Shown here piece by piece: positions 63,702-64,000 of a stretch of DNA of 64,000 nucleotides; within the stretch, counting starts at the first letter, position 1; each line of letters begins with the position of its first letter. The notes under the pieces were generated by a model that made no database searches, was not told the origin of the DNA, and was given only the letters and a program-made list of their open reading frames with translations. The stretch is from Gymnogyps californianus (taxonomy: Eukaryota > Chordata > Aves > Accipitriformes > Cathartidae), in contig NC_059474.1 of the NCBI RefSeq assembly GCF_018139145.2, positions 43,294,344-43,358,343 on the forward strand. Direction: 5' to 3'. A program made the translations under genes and the position numbers.

Positions 63702-64000
63702 TGTCCTGGTTTTGGCTGGGACAGAGTTAACTCTCTTCTTAGTAGCTGGTATAGTCCTGTGTTTTGGATTTAGTGTGAGAATAATGTTGATAACACTCTG
63801 ATGTCTTAGTTGTTGCTAAGTAGAGCTTATCCTCAGTTAAGGATTTTTCAGTTTCCCATGCTCTGCCAGCAAGCAGGGGTGCAAGAAGCTGGGAGGGAGC
63901 ACAGCCGGGGCAGCTGACCTGAACTAGCCAAAGGGATATTCCATACCATAGAACATCATGCTCAGTATATAAATAGGGGCAAGTTGGCCAGGAGGGGCGG
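63702..64000 (+). mobile_element. Second LTR of the same family, cut by the window edge
   Basis: Starts TGTCCTGGTTTTGG and follows the first LTR through shared blocks such as AGTAGCTGGTATAGT, GTTTTGGATTTAGT, TGTTGATAACAC, GCAAGAAGCTGGGAGG-like and ATTCCATACCATA, up to the TATA box. The two copies differ at roughly one base in eight over the shared 299 bp, with small indels, so they are independent insertions rather than the two ends of one provirus. The 5 bp before it are AAGCG (63697-63701). Whether it is a solo LTR or the 5' LTR of a provirus cannot be told here. The orientation is antisense to PALLD. Confidence 0.9.
63966..63973 (+). promoter_or_regulatory. TATA box of the second LTR
   Basis: TATATAAA at the position equivalent to the TATA box of the LTR at 18172-18751, about 265 bp from the LTR start. 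Confidence 0.7.

Larger units (their letters stand above)
49357..64000 (-). other. PALLD: PALLD intron upstream of first visible exon (at least 14.6 kb)
   Basis: No coding sequence was found on either strand. I looked on the minus strand for the exon expected next upstream, which would encode the first half of Ig1 ending near NPTPRVR, and did not see it, so it should lie beyond the right edge. Contents: AT-rich unique-looking sequence, homopolymer runs (T at 55751-55770, A/G at 58536-58573, A at 62565-62580), an A/T hairpin at 55566-55598, and an LTR from 63702. Open frames here are short and resemble no protein family I know. Confidence 0.8.

Noticed and set aside
18172..64000. The two LTRs as the ends of one provirus
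   Set aside because: They are 45 kb apart with palladin exons and a CR1 between them, differ at about one base in eight, and the first has its own flanking 5-bp duplication.
1..64000. tRNA, rRNA, CRISPR arrays or bacterial-type operons
   Set aside because: None was seen on reading; the window is vertebrate intronic sequence. Small nuclear, nucleolar or microRNA genes cannot be excluded without a covariance-model search.

Overview
The window is vertebrate and almost certainly avian genomic DNA. It is AT-rich and mostly intronic, it carries a CR1 LINE of the avian type, and it carries two LTRs that I recognise as a family common in bird genomes (recognition from memory, not a search). Its coding content is one gene on the minus strand: eight consecutive internal exons of palladin (PALLD), an actin-associated immunoglobulin-domain scaffold of stress fibres, focal adhesions and Z-discs. 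No complete gene, rRNA, tRNA, CRISPR array or prokaryotic-type operon was seen.

Layout in gene order, from high to low coordinate. 49357-64000 is upstream intron with a partial LTR at its far edge (63702-64000). Exons then follow at 49178-49356 (second half of the first Ig domain), 46810-46876 and 46145-46250 (Ser/Thr-rich linker), 45127-45201 (linker and first strand of the second Ig domain), 42873-43014 (first half of the second Ig domain), 42534-42557 (a 24-nt microexon inside that domain), 32738-32857 (second half of that domain) and 31592-31934 (proline-rich segment with a likely Ena/VASP-binding motif). Below 31592 the next intron runs at least 31.6 kb to the window edge and holds a solo LTR at 18172-18751. 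The long intron between the microexon and the next exon holds the CR1 copy at about 40396-41430, antisense to the gene.

The eight exons splice to 1056 nt in one open frame of 351 complete codons. Every junction has AG/GT borders and matching phases, and the product aligns by eye with the middle of long-form palladin. The first exons (N-terminus, first half of Ig1) and the last ones (second proline-rich region, three C-terminal Ig domains) lie outside the window.

I found no convincing undescribed biological system. The most interesting items are the frame-preserving microexon inside an Ig domain, a possible change in the EVH1-binding motif, and LTR promoter sequences lying antisense in PALLD introns.
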